From the NCBI RefSeq assembly GCF_024505145.1, contig NZ_JANIAA010000039.1:1-64000 (forward strand): 64,000 bases of DNA. Direction: 5' to 3'. This document shows positions 18,182 to 26,372 of this stretch, one piece after another; the first letter of the stretch is position 1; each line of letters begins with the position of its first letter. The translations under genes and the position numbers were made by a program. The notes under the pieces were generated by a model, which ran no database searches, was not told the DNA's origin, and worked only from the letters and a program-made list of their open reading frames with translations. Source of the stretch: Streptomyces rugosispiralis. Its GTDB lineage: Bacteria; Actinomycetota; Actinomycetes; Streptomycetales; Streptomycetaceae.

Positions 18182-18501
18182 GTGACGGACCTGGAGGTCG
18201 GCCAGGCAACCTGGGTGCCGGCCGGGATTCCGCACCGCTGTAGCGCCCTGGCCCACCAGGATCTCTTCGTCGACGCCGGATTCCCGGAGCACTTGGTGAC
18301 CACGCAGCTCGTCGCGGACATTGAGCGTCGGTGATCGGCCCCTGCAATCCCACCGGCCGCAGCGGGGCAGGCCATCTGCTGATCTGCGTCGACATCCGCG
18401 CGATGGCCGACCCGGCCGAGTTCGAGCGGCGGATGGAGACCCTGGTCGAACAGACGAAGTCCACCCCGACCGCCCCCGGCACAGCCGAGATCTTCGACTG
18501 A
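18182..18501 (+). pseudogene. Ldh-family (malate/lactate) dehydrogenase relic with internal deletion
   Basis: Two short frames abut with an overlap (stop 18332-18334, GTG 18331). The first ends in AHQDLFVDAGFPEHLVTTQL then VADIERR, like the N-terminal helix region of Ldh-family NAD(P)-dependent oxidoreductases. The second reads GAGHLLICVDIRAMADPAEF then ERRMETLVEQTKS, like their C-terminal part. About 250 residues between them are missing. The identification is from memory of the family pattern. Confidence 0.55.
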
Positions 18502-18621
18502 GCGCTTCAGCCGACCGGTTGAGGTGCGCCCGCTGTGCTCGTCGTTCTGGGCGTGGGACGGGTTTCGGGCGCTTGCGCGGTTACGGGCGTTCGGGTTCCA
18601 TGTCGATCACGTACTTCCCCT

Positions 18622-18834
18622 AGGCACGACGACTGCCAAGTGATGATCACGGCCGCGGCCGGAGAACTCCTGCACCGCGCACAGCAGGCAGGCACGGTAC
18701 GACCCGGCGTGCACACCGAAGACCTCCTCGCGTTCGTCAACGCCATCTCACTCGCCACCGAGCATCACGATGACGACGTCCAGGCGAACCGACTGCTGGA
18801 CATCGCCATCGACGGCATCCGCCTACCCCGGTGA
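18622..18834 (+). pseudogene. TetR-family regulator relic (C-terminal part)
   Basis: The frame reads DDCQVMITAAAGELLHRAQQ then AGTVRPGVHTEDLLAFVNAIS, typical of the ligand-binding domain end of TetR regulators. The helix-turn-helix half is absent; upstream sequence is unrelated. Confidence 0.65.
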
Positions 18835-19072
18835 CACCCCCACCCCCACCCCCACAGCTCAGGGACACCCCTCCTGCCACCAGAAGCGTCATGGCCCCGC
18901 ACGTCTGTGAAACACCCCGCCATGCGGCGGTCCTCCGCCTGCGGCGATCATGTTTCATGGGTTGTCGCAAACGGCTGGTCTTCTGAAACGCCTTCTTCAC
19001 GGTTGCTGCCGTGTTGGGGTCGTGGAAGCGCACGGACGCGTCGTGCTGTGTCGTCCTGGCGGTTGGCTCTGG
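18835..19072. other. Intergenic region
   Basis: About 240 bases between the TetR relic and the end of the sigma factor gene. A run of ccccca repeats opens it; no gene is supported. Confidence 0.3.
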
Positions 19073-20011
19073 TCACCATGCGTTTATGACCGGGGCGTCA
19101 AGTTCGTGCTGCCGCCAGGACTCGTTGAGGCGGGCGAGCCGGTCCGCGGTGGCGATGCCGCGCAGGGACGCGACCTTGCCGTCGCTGACTTCGAACGCCA
19201 CCGCGCCCACGACCCGGTCGTCGATCACGGCGAGGACGGCCGGGGAGCCGTTGACCAGCGCGATGTGGAACGCGGGGGAGCCGCCGGCCAGCCGCCGCTT
19301 CGCCGGAGAGGGTTTGAAGCCGGCCCGCACGTAGGAGGCGATGCGCTCGCGCGTCGTGTACCGCAGCAGCCGCCTGGCCAGTCCGTAGCCGTCCGAGACC
19401 GCGGTCGCGTCGCCGGTGAGCAGCGCCACCAGCCGTTCGGTGCGCCCCGACGTGGCGGCGGCGAGGAACTCTTCGACGATCCGGCGCGCGGAGGCGGGGT
19501 CTACCTCCTCGCTGCCGCGGCGCTCGGCGGCGACCCGGCGTCGGGCCCGGTGGACATGCTGCTGGCTCGCGGACTCGGTGATGTCGAGGACCCCGGCGAT
19601 CTCGACGTGGGGGTAGGAGAAGGCCTCACGCAGGACGTAGGCGGCCCGCTCGACGGGCGAGAGGCGCTCCATGAGGGTCAGTACGGCCAAGGACACCGAT
19701 TCACGCTGCTCGTAGGTGTCGGCCGGGCCGAGCATCGGGTCGCCCTCGAGGAGCGGCTCGGGCAGCCAGTCTCCGACGGCTCGCTCGTGGCGTGCCTGCG
19801 CCGAGCGGAGATGGTCGAGGCAGAGATTGGTGACGACCTTGGTCAGCCACGCTTCCGGCACCTCGATGCGTTCCCGGTCTGCGTCCTGCCAGCGCAGGAA
19901 CGTGTCCTGCACGGCGTCCTCGGCGTCGGCGGCCGAGCCGAGCAGACGGTACGCGAGCGAGGCCAGCCGGCCCCGGCTGGCCTCGAACCTGTCGATGGCC
20001 GCGCTGTCCAT
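19073..20011 (-). CDS. ECF41-group RNA polymerase sigma factor
   Basis: 312 aa. Region 2 is at about residues 5-75 (LASLAYRLLGSAADAEDAVQ then DTFLRW). Region 4 is at about 115-165 (MERLSPVERAAYVLREAFSY). Between them lies WLPEPL, the linker motif of ECF41 sigma factors. The C-terminal 140 residues form the SnoaL-like extension that controls activity in this group. Its usual DGGGK motif is altered here to DGYGL. ECF41 factors lack an anti-sigma factor and commonly drive a neighbouring oxidoreductase gene. The NADH-dehydrogenase-like gene ends ten bases upstream on the same strand, so the two form an operon. Confidence 0.9.
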   Translation of the reverse strand: MDSAAIDRFEASRGRLASLAYRLLGSAADAEDAVQDTFLRWQDADRERIEVPEAWLTKVVTNLCLDHLRSAQARHERAVGDWLPEPLLEGDPMLGPADTYEQRESVSLAVLTLMERLSPVERAAYVLREAFSYPHVEIAGVLDITESASQQHVHRARRRVAAERRGSEEVDPASARRIVEEFLAAATSGRTERLVALLTGDATAVSDGYGLARRLLRYTTRERIASYVRAGFKPSPAKRRLAGGSPAFHIALVNGSPAVLAVIDDRVVGAVAFEVSDGKVASLRGIATADRLARLNESWRQHELDAPVINAW

Positions 20012-20021
20012 GCGGAGCAGC

Positions 20022-21212
20022 CTATGCGGCGACCCTCGCACCGGACTGGTCAGGCGCGGTGGCCAGGCGGCGCTTGCGCTTCGGCATGCCGAAGGTCGGG
20101 TGGGCGATGCCCCACCCGGACCCCTTGAGCACGCCCGACTTGAGCAGCGCGGCGGTCCGGCCGCCCAGGTACCAGGACTTCGACCGGACGTCCCCATCCA
20201 CCATTTGGAAGATCGCGTCCCGCCGCCCGAGGCTGATGTGGTTGCCGTGGTACTTCAGCCCGGTGGTCGGGATCTTGCCGCCCGTCAGGCGCGCGATGAT
20301 CGCGGCGGTCGCCTGCATGTTGGTGTAGCCGGCCGAGGCGCAGGACATCGGCAGCGGCCGGCCGTTCTCGCCGATCGCGTAGGCGCAGTCACCGGCGGCG
20401 TAGACGTCCGGGTGCGAGACCGAGCGCATGGTGCGGTCGACGACGATCTGGCCGGTCTCGGCGACCTCCAGGCCGCTGGCGGCCGCGATGGGATGCACGA
20501 CGAACCCGGCCGACCACACGGTCACGTCGGCCAGGATGGATCTGCCGTCAGCGGCGATCGCCCGTGCCGGCTCGACAGCTTCGATGCCGGTGTGCTCGTG
20601 GATGGTGATGCCGAGCCGGTCGAAGGCCTGGTACAGGTGACGGCGGGCCTTCGGCGAGAGCCAGGCGCCCAACTCGCCGCGGGCGGCAAGGGCGACCGAG
20701 AGGTCGGGCCGGGACCCGGCGAACTCGGTGGCGGTCTCGATGCCGGTCAGCCCCTCACCGACGACCAGCACGGTGCCGCCCCGGCTCAGACCGGCCAGGC
20801 GCTCGCGCAGACGCAGTGCCGAGGGCCGACCGGTCACATCGAAGGCGTACTCGGCCACGCCGGGGACGCCATGGTCGGCGACGGAGCTGCCGAGCGCGTA
20901 GAGAAGCGTGTCGTACACCAGCTTGCCGTCGCCGTCCTCGCCGGTCACGGCGACGGTTCCGCGCTCGGGGTCGACGTCGGTGACGCGCGCCAGGCGCAGC
21001 CGCACCCCGGTGCCCGCGAATACGTCGGCGAGCTTGCGGAACGCGAGGTCCTGGCCGATCGCGAGCTGGTGGAGCCGCATCCGCTCGACGAAGTCGGGCA
21101 CGGCGTTGACGACGGTGATCTCGGTGTCGGCGGGGGAGAGCCGGCGAGCCAGATTTCCGGCGGCGAAGGCCCCGGCGTATCCAGCGCCGAGTACGACGAT
21201 GCGGTGCTTCAT
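20022..21212 (-). CDS. NADH-dehydrogenase-like FAD oxidoreductase
   Basis: 396 aa; the ATG has GGAG upstream. FAD-binding Rossmann motif VVLGAGYAGAFAAGNLARR at residues 5-23, NAD(P)-binding motif VLVVGEGLTGIETATEFA near 155, and the C-terminal FAD signature VYAAGDCAYAIG near 285. This is the type II NADH dehydrogenase / carotenoid-oxidoreductase class, which moves electrons to quinones or small acceptors at the membrane face. It is co-transcribed with the ECF41 gene and is its probable target. A GTGAC-N4-GTCAC palindrome lies upstream. Confidence 0.88.
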   Translation of the reverse strand: MKHRIVVLGAGYAGAFAAGNLARRLSPADTEITVVNAVPDFVERMRLHQLAIGQDLAFRKLADVFAGTGVRLRLARVTDVDPERGTVAVTGEDGDGKLVYDTLLYALGSSVADHGVPGVAEYAFDVTGRPSALRLRERLAGLSRGGTVLVVGEGLTGIETATEFAGSRPDLSVALAARGELGAWLSPKARRHLYQAFDRLGITIHEHTGIEAVEPARAIAADGRSILADVTVWSAGFVVHPIAAASGLEVAETGQIVVDRTMRSVSHPDVYAAGDCAYAIGENGRPLPMSCASAGYTNMQATAAIIARLTGGKIPTTGLKYHGNHISLGRRDAIFQMVDGDVRSKSWYLGGRTAALLKSGVLKGSGWGIAHPTFGMPKRKRRLATAPDQSGARVAA

Positions 21213-21282
21213 GGCGTTGCTCCTGTCTCGTTCGCGTGCCCCTTGAACGAGACGGAACTCCGATTGCTGACAGGAACCGGAT

Positions 21283-21296
21283 GTGACGCGGGTCAC
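21283..21296. promoter_or_regulatory. Palindrome upstream of the ECF41 operon
   Basis: GTGAC-GCGG-GTCAC, about 70 bases before the oxidoreductase start, preceded by GGAAC at 21273. Possible operator; no promoter element was assigned with certainty. Confidence 0.4.
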
Positions 21297-21856
21297 CGAC
21301 TTTGGGCGAGCGGCTGGGCCTCCGCCAGGCACTGGGGCCTGTCTTGGGCAGTCGAAACGGGGCGGCCCCCCTGCTGTAAGCGCGGCATTCTGGTCGAGAC
21401 CGAGCGGGGGTTGTTCACCCAGCAGCGGCCGTAGCCGCCCAGCGAGCCCGCGACCAGCCTGTCTACTCCAACCGAAAGTACAGATCGGCCCGGGCGGGAG
21501 CCCGGTGGACCCGGCGCTGTTCACGCTCCTGACGGGGCGCGGGCGAACCGGAGCAGCGATGGGGGATGGGTGGCGGAACGAACACGGCCACCTTCGCGGA
21601 TCTTGAAGGGTGGAGAACTCCGTGATCCACAGTGGCCGTGTTCGCCTGCTTCCAGGGCCCACCGCCGACGTCAACCCACGAGCTGGGACGAGCCGAACAC
21701 ACACCGGGCCCCTGGGGCTGGAGCGCCTTGCGCGACGAGTTCGGCGACGCTTGTCACCCGCAGAGCCGGCCAGGCGGAGTCGCAGTACTGCGATGCCGGA
21801 CAGCTGAGTCGGTCAGGGGTGGGGGCGCCGGTCCTGACACTTGTTTCCGCCCAGCC
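21297..21856. other. Intergenic region with 12-bp inverted repeat
   Basis: About 560 bases without a gene I can support. It contains an inverted repeat GAACACGGCCAC (21580-21591) and GTGGCCGTGTTC (21632-21643) around a 40-base loop, which may be a remnant end of a mobile element or a regulatory RNA fold. Confidence 0.4.
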
Positions 21857-22789
21857 TCAATCGTCTTCGGTGATGAAGCCGGTCAGCGCGGCAGCGACGG
21901 CATCGGGCTGTTCATCGGGGATGAAGTGTCCTGCGTCCGGCACGACGATCCCGGTGGCGCGGTCGGCCCACGGCCTGATGGAAGCTGCCATGTCGGGGAT
22001 GGAGCCGTGGCTGCTGGAGATCCCAAGAACCGGGACCGTCAGGCGCTGTTGTTCCAGCGCTTCGTGGTTCTTCTGCGCCGACTCGGCGGCGTCCCGGTAG
22101 TAGGCCAGGGATGCACGGAGACCGCCGTCGGCGGCCACGGACGCGGCGTATCGCTCGATTTCGGCGTCGTCGAAGGTGCCGGGGGAGAGGGTCTTGACCT
22201 TCAGGAACCAGCCGACGTACTCCCGTTCGCGGCCGGTGAGCAGTGTCTCGGGCAGGTCGGGCACCAGGTGGAAGGCGAAGTGCCAGGTCTTCCACGCCTG
22301 CTCGGGGTCGGTCGGAATGGCGTCAGGGAGTGTGATGCCCGGGATGCCTGCGTCGAGCAGTGCCAGGCCACGCAACTGGCTCTGGTACTTCAAGGCGAGG
22401 GAAAACGCGACCCACGCGCCGATGTCGTGGGCGACCAGCCAGTATGTCGAGACTCCGAGCGCCTTGACCGCGGCGTGGACGTGCGCGGCGACCGTGTGCG
22501 TGTCGTAGCTGATGTCCGGGCGTTCGGAGTGGCCCTGGCCCGGCAGGTCAATCGCGATGACTCGGAATCGGTCGGCCAGGTTCGGCATCACCTTGCGCCA
22601 TGCCCACCAGGTCTGCGGGAACCCGGCGAGCAGCACGACGGCTGGACCGTCCGGCTGACCGCCCTCAACCGCGTGAAGCCGGACGCCGCCCGCGTCGACC
22701 CAACGGTGGGTGAAACCGGCCAGGTCGGGCAGCGGCAGGTCGCGGACCGGGTTGCCGGAGACGCGGGGGGTGCTTTCGGGGTCATTCAT
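21857..22789 (-). CDS. Alpha/beta-hydrolase, epoxide hydrolase type
   Basis: 310 aa. The fold shows the oxyanion region LLAGFPQTWWAWRKV near residue 53, the strand motif IDLPGQGHSERP near 80, the nucleophile elbow VAHDIGAWVAF near 118 (Asp nucleophile, as in epoxide hydrolases and dehalogenases) and the His region DAGHFIPDEQPD near 285. Asp at the nucleophile favours epoxide or haloalkane hydrolysis over esterase action. Its start overlaps the end of the MFS gene by eight bases, so it is the second gene of a TetR-controlled operon. A detoxification role is inferred. Confidence 0.87.
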   Translation of the reverse strand: MNDPESTPRVSGNPVRDLPLPDLAGFTHRWVDAGGVRLHAVEGGQPDGPAVVLLAGFPQTWWAWRKVMPNLADRFRVIAIDLPGQGHSERPDISYDTHTVAAHVHAAVKALGVSTYWLVAHDIGAWVAFSLALKYQSQLRGLALLDAGIPGITLPDAIPTDPEQAWKTWHFAFHLVPDLPETLLTGREREYVGWFLKVKTLSPGTFDDAEIERYAASVAADGGLRASLAYYRDAAESAQKNHEALEQQRLTVPVLGISSSHGSIPDMAASIRPWADRATGIVVPDAGHFIPDEQPDAVAAALTGFITEDD

Positions 22790-24062
22790 GGTTCTCCTCC
22801 ACTGGTGTGAGGTGTGTTGACGGTGTGCTGAAGGTGTCAGGCGTGCTGGTTGGTTCGGTGCGTCGGCCGAGGGCGAGGCCCACGAGCGCGGTGGAGACGA
22901 CGAAAGCGACGAGCATGGTGCTGGAGGCCCGTGTCCCGACCACCTGATCGGCGAAACCGAGCAGCAGGACCGGGACGACGAGCCCGGAGTAGAGGAACAA
23001 GAAGTAGGTTGCGTTGAGCTCGGCTCGATTGCCGGGATCGCACAGTGCGTCGGTAACGCTCAGACCGTGCCGGAACAGCGTTCCGACTGCCGCGCCGGCG
23101 AGGACAGTGCCGACGATGAAAAGCGGCGCGGAGTGGGTCCACAGCGCGGTCTCAATGACGATCATCCCCACGGCCAGGAGGGCCGTCCCGATGTCGCGTC
23201 GCAAAAGGGCCGCAGGCATGACGATCTGCGCCAGCAGCGCGCTGATGAACAGTGTGCCGACGCCCACGCCGATGACGGCGAAGTTCGACACGCCCAGGTC
23301 GTCGCGCAGGAACGCGGGAGCCAGCGAGGAGAAGAACCCGTTGACGCCCGAGGCGGCCGCGACGAGCACGCCGCTGGCGACGAATGACCGCACCCGGTTT
23401 GCTCCGTTGGGAAAGACGGGGCGGCGGATACGAGGCCGCCGGCACGCCGTTCGGTCGGCGGTCTCGTCTGCGGTCTCGGGGATGACCAGCCAGGAGACGC
23501 CGGCGACGGCGCACGTCGCCAGGTAGCACCAGAACACGGTGTGAGTCGGTGCCGTGACGCATTGTGCCAGGATGCCCGCGGCGACGACGCCGAGACTTAG
23601 GCCGCCGATGTTGGCCGCGGTGCTCAGCACGGCTGCCGTCCTGCGCCCGCGCACGAGTTCCGCGATCGCCGACGTTGCCGTCGCGGTGATGAGCCCGGTC
23701 GCCACGCCGCTCAGCACACGCGAGATCAGCAGGACCGTGAGGCCGTCTGCCAGCGCGAATCCCAGAGTGCTCAGCGCCGTGAGGGCGAGCGACAGCGCGA
23801 GAACGGGACGGCGGCCGATGGCGTCGGACAGGGAACCGGCCATGAGCAGGGTGCCGACGACTCCGACGACGTAGGCGATGAACACGACAACGGTGGTGAG
23901 CGGGCCGAAGCCGAATTGCGAGGCCCACAGCACGTACAGCGGGATCGTCAGTGTTCCGCCCGCCATGACAACGGTGTAGACGAACGCGACGGCGCCGACC
24001 GCGAGCACGCGGTGCGCGTGTCGCCGCGCTGTGAGGTCTGCGGGGTATCCGGCCACGATCAT
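22782..24062 (-). CDS. MFS transporter (drug/sugar efflux type)
   Basis: 426 aa with about twelve hydrophobic segments. The MFS signature after helix 2 is visible as GSLSDAIGRRPVLALSLAL near residue 75. An RxxxG-type motif follows at RVLSGVATGLITAT near 115. The central loop (ETADETADRTACRRPRIRRP) splits two six-helix halves. A GTG two codons downstream with AAGG seven bases before it could be the true start. It is divergent from the TetR gene with a 30-bp palindrome between, so repression by that regulator and induction by an exported compound is likely. Confidence 0.88.
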   Translation of the reverse strand: MIVAGYPADLTARRHAHRVLAVGAVAFVYTVVMAGGTLTIPLYVLWASQFGFGPLTTVVVFIAYVVGVVGTLLMAGSLSDAIGRRPVLALSLALTALSTLGFALADGLTVLLISRVLSGVATGLITATATSAIAELVRGRRTAAVLSTAANIGGLSLGVVAAGILAQCVTAPTHTVFWCYLATCAVAGVSWLVIPETADETADRTACRRPRIRRPVFPNGANRVRSFVASGVLVAAASGVNGFFSSLAPAFLRDDLGVSNFAVIGVGVGTLFISALLAQIVMPAALLRRDIGTALLAVGMIVIETALWTHSAPLFIVGTVLAGAAVGTLFRHGLSVTDALCDPGNRAELNATYFLFLYSGLVVPVLLLGFADQVVGTRASSTMLVAFVVSTALVGLALGRRTEPTSTPDTFSTPSTHLTPVEENHE

Positions 24063-24075
24063 GCCTTCACCCTAA

Positions 24076-24105
24076 CTCATCTTGAACTGATCGGTTCAAG
24101 ATGAG
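24076..24105. promoter_or_regulatory. TetR operator, perfect palindrome
   Basis: CTCATCTTGAAC, six-base spacer TGATCG, GTTCAAGATGAG: 12-bp arms with no mismatch, 14 bases before the MFS start and 45 before the TetR start. It is the obvious binding site for the divergent TetR protein and would control both genes. Confidence 0.85.
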
Positions 24106-24149
24106 ATGATGGTCTCCACTGAGAAGGCAGAGCAGGAGGGAGGCGCGGC

Positions 24150-24740
24150 ATGGCGGGCAAGAAGCAGTTCGACATCGCCACGGCGCTCGATGCCGCGATG
24201 ATCCAGTTCTGGCGGGCCGGCTACGCGGACACGTCGCTGGACGACCTGTCCCGGGCGACCGGACTCAACCGCAGCTCCATCTACTCCTCCCTCGGCGACA
24301 AGGACGCGCTCTTCATGCGCTGCCTGGACCGCTACGCCACGCGTTACGGAGACAAGTACGACGCCGCGTTGTCCTGCGCCGCCGACCGGCCCCTGGCAGC
24401 CGCGCGGGCGTTCTTCGACATCACCCTGGAGCGCATCGCGGACCCCGGTCTGCCCGACGGATGCCTGGTGGCCCAGACTGTCATGGCGACCCCAGTGCTG
24501 AGCGCGAGCGTCGCGGCGCGTGCACGGGAGGCGATCGGCTTCCAGCACACCCGGCTACGCGCCGCGCTGAAGGCCGGCCGACTGCACGACGAGGCGGCCG
24601 AGTCCCTCGCGACCCACCTTGCGGCCGTGAACCAGTCCCTCGCCGTCATGAGCAGAGCCGGAACGAGCACGGAGCAGCTGCGCGCCATCGTCGACGTGAC
24701 CCTCGACGCACTTGCGCGGACTCTCGGCGCGAGCGACTGA
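24150..24740 (+). CDS. TetR/AcrR-family regulator
   Basis: 196 aa; the ATG has GGAGGGAGG upstream. The DNA-binding domain is at residues 8-52 (ALDAAMIQFWRAGYADTSLD then DLSRATGLNRSSIYSSLGDK). The ligand domain follows, with a conserved-looking PGLPDGCLVAQTVM near 105, as in the TetR_C subgroup that binds hydrophobic compounds. It is divergent from the MFS/hydrolase operon with a perfect palindrome between them. Local repressor of that operon and of itself is the inferred role. Confidence 0.9.
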   Translation: MAGKKQFDIATALDAAMIQFWRAGYADTSLDDLSRATGLNRSSIYSSLGDKDALFMRCLDRYATRYGDKYDAALSCAADRPLAAARAFFDITLERIADPGLPDGCLVAQTVMATPVLSASVAARAREAIGFQHTRLRAALKAGRLHDEAAESLATHLAAVNQSLAVMSRAGTSTEQLRAIVDVTLDALARTLGASD

Positions 24741-25001
24741 GATCTGTCCGGCAAAGCGGACTTCGCCATCGTCCCGGCCAGACCCCTGACTGGAACCGCG
24801 CCCGCCGGGCCGACGATCCGCCGCGCCTGGAGAGCCACCTCGGAGGCGCTGTCGTCTCCGCGGGTCACACATTCCTGGCCTGGGTCGACAAGCACGGCAC
24901 CGAACACATCTGTATACGCGTCTTCGGAGGCCGTATCGGGACGGTGGCCGTATCAGGACGGTGACAGACCCGCTTCTCATGGCGTTCGGCACAATGAGCG
25001 T
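24741..25001. other. Intergenic region with possible protein remnant
   Basis: A plus-strand frame ending at 24964 reads PRLESHLGGAVVSAGHTFLA then WVDKHGTEHICIRVFGG, which looks coding but has no start of its own and no family I know. Possibly the tail of a lost gene. Confidence 0.35.
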
Positions 25002-25205
25002 GTGACAGACGATGACGAGGACGGGACGCCGTTTCCTGCGGCAGGGTTTGTTGTGGGCATGCTGGTAGGCGTTCCGCTTGGGGTCGTGCTCGGGCTGTCC
25101 GTCTTCGGCAGCATGGCGATCGGTCTGGTGCTCGGCAGTGGTGTAGGCGGAATCCTCGGTTTGACTTTCCCGGTGGTTCGGCGTTCGCGGCGGCAGTCCC
25201 CTTGA
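25002..25205 (+). CDS. Small glycine-zipper membrane protein
   Basis: 67 aa from a GTG. Two hydrophobic segments (AAGFVVGMLVGVPLGVVLG, then FGSMAIGLVLGSGVGGILGL) are built of GxxxG repeats, which pack helices tightly, between an acidic start (TDDDEDG) and a basic end (RRSRRQS). Such short proteins are common in Streptomyces and uncharacterised. No operon partner. An unannotated leader or toxin-like role cannot be excluded. Confidence 0.6.
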   Translation: MTDDDEDGTPFPAAGFVVGMLVGVPLGVVLGLSVFGSMAIGLVLGSGVGGILGLTFPVVRRSRRQSP

Positions 25206-25944
25206 GCAACTCCCGCATACACGAAGACCAGCACGAACGCGCTGCCGATCGTCTTGTCCGTCCAGGCGTCGACTCCATCGGCCCCGATGTGTTTCGGTAT
25301 CCGCCCCGGTCGGCCGATTATCTGATGAGGGCTCGGGCCTGTCGACGGGCTCGGGTGCTGGTCGCTGGGCGAGGCGCCGGCCGGCGCGCGGTGCGGTGAT
25401 GAAGTGGGCCAGGACGAGGACAGCCGGGCCGGGCGTCCCGCCCGCCACCCATGGCTCGCTGAATCTGATCTGGTCTCAGCCCGGGTACCAAGATGACAGC
25501 GCCCACCTCGAATTCCCCACGTACGGCCACCTACCGATGTAGCCGTGAGTAGCGGTCCCGGCGTGGGTACCTGGCGCGCACGGCACGTCGAGCGCCATCT
25601 CCCATTCCTGGAACTCGATCTCCTCGCGAACATCTCCGACCGTCTGGCCGTTCTCTGCCACGGCGTGCTCGGGCAGCAGGTCGGCGGCTCGCCGAAGGAG
25701 TGTGAACGCGTCATCCATGTGCTGGATTGTCGTCTGGTCCCGGGCGCCTTGTCACAGGTGACCATGCGGACGCAGCGGTACGCGACATGCCCGGACACTC
25801 CAGGCTCCAAGATTTCTGACCACTACCCTCAGTGACTCGACCCGCGCATGCCCCTGTCGGGCTGTCAGCCGCGCCAGTTCGGGTAGGACCAGCTCGGCTC
25901 GCTCGGCCTGGATGATTGCTTCCAAGGTGGGGCCGCGTGAGGGC
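25206..25944. other. Long intergenic region
   Basis: About 740 bases. Apart from the minus-strand relic at 25584-25718, I see no gene. The right end holds the MerR-type promoter. Confidence 0.4.
25584..25718 (-). pseudogene. Small conserved protein, N-terminal relic
   Basis: Begins MDDAFTLLRRAADLLPEH, then TVGDVREEIEFQEWEMALDV, like the start of short Streptomyces proteins with a DVREYLxHDEWEVAL pattern. After about 45 residues the frame becomes unlike protein. Identification is tentative. Confidence 0.4.
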
Positions 25945-25975
25945 TTGAACCTGACGTGGCGGGAGGTTCTAGCGT
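25945..25975 (+). promoter_or_regulatory. MerR-type promoter with 19-bp spacer
   Basis: TTGAAC (25945-25950), a 19-bp spacer and TAGCGT (25970-25975). The spacer contains the dyad AACCT-N11-AGGTT (25948-25968). A 19-bp spacer with a dyad is the hallmark of promoters twisted open by MerR-family activators. The expected transcript start coincides with the GTG at 25983, so the message would be leaderless. Confidence 0.75.
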
Positions 25976-25982
25976 TGCTGGC

Positions 25983-26372
25983 GTGATCGGAAGCGACACC
26001 GCCGAGCGTCGGTGGAGCATCGGCGAGCTGGCTCGCGCCACCGGCGTGACTGTGCGCGCGTTGCATCACTACGACGAGATCGGTTTGCTGCGGGCCAGTG
26101 AGCGCACGGCTTCGGGCCACCGCCGCTATACCGCTGCCGACCTGCGACGGCTGTACCGGGTGCGGACGCTGCGCGGCCTAGGGATGCCCCTGGAGGAGAT
26201 CAAGAGCGTGCTCGGCGCTCCGGAGGATCTGGCCGCCGCGCGCGGTTTGCTGGCCGCGCAGCTGGAGCAGTTGACCGCGCAGGCCGACCGGCTCCAGCGA
26301 CTCATCCGGCAAGTCGGCGGCCTGCTGCGGCAGCTGGACGCGGGGCGTGGCCCGATCCGGACCAGTTCATGA
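25983..26372 (+). CDS. MerR-family regulator (TipA-like DNA-binding part)
   Basis: 129 aa from the GTG at 25983, chosen because the MerR-type promoter places the transcript start there; a GTG at 25956 lies inside that promoter. The winged helix is at residues 10-78 (RWSIGELARATGVTVRALHH then YDEIGLLRASER), followed by the dimerising coiled coil to about residue 122. The usual TipA family continues into a ligand domain starting DPDQFM. Here that continuation is in another frame, which overlaps this stop as ATGA. The gene is therefore either a separated regulator or a frameshifted tipA. Confidence 0.85.
   Translation: MIGSDTAERRWSIGELARATGVTVRALHHYDEIGLLRASERTASGHRRYTAADLRRLYRVRTLRGLGMPLEEIKSVLGAPEDLAAARGLLAAQLEQLTAQADRLQRLIRQVGGLLRQLDAGRGPIRTSS

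Noticed and set aside
18535..18834. Complete 99-residue gene
   Set aside because: Only the last 65 residues match a TetR C-terminal region; the first part is unrelated sequence.
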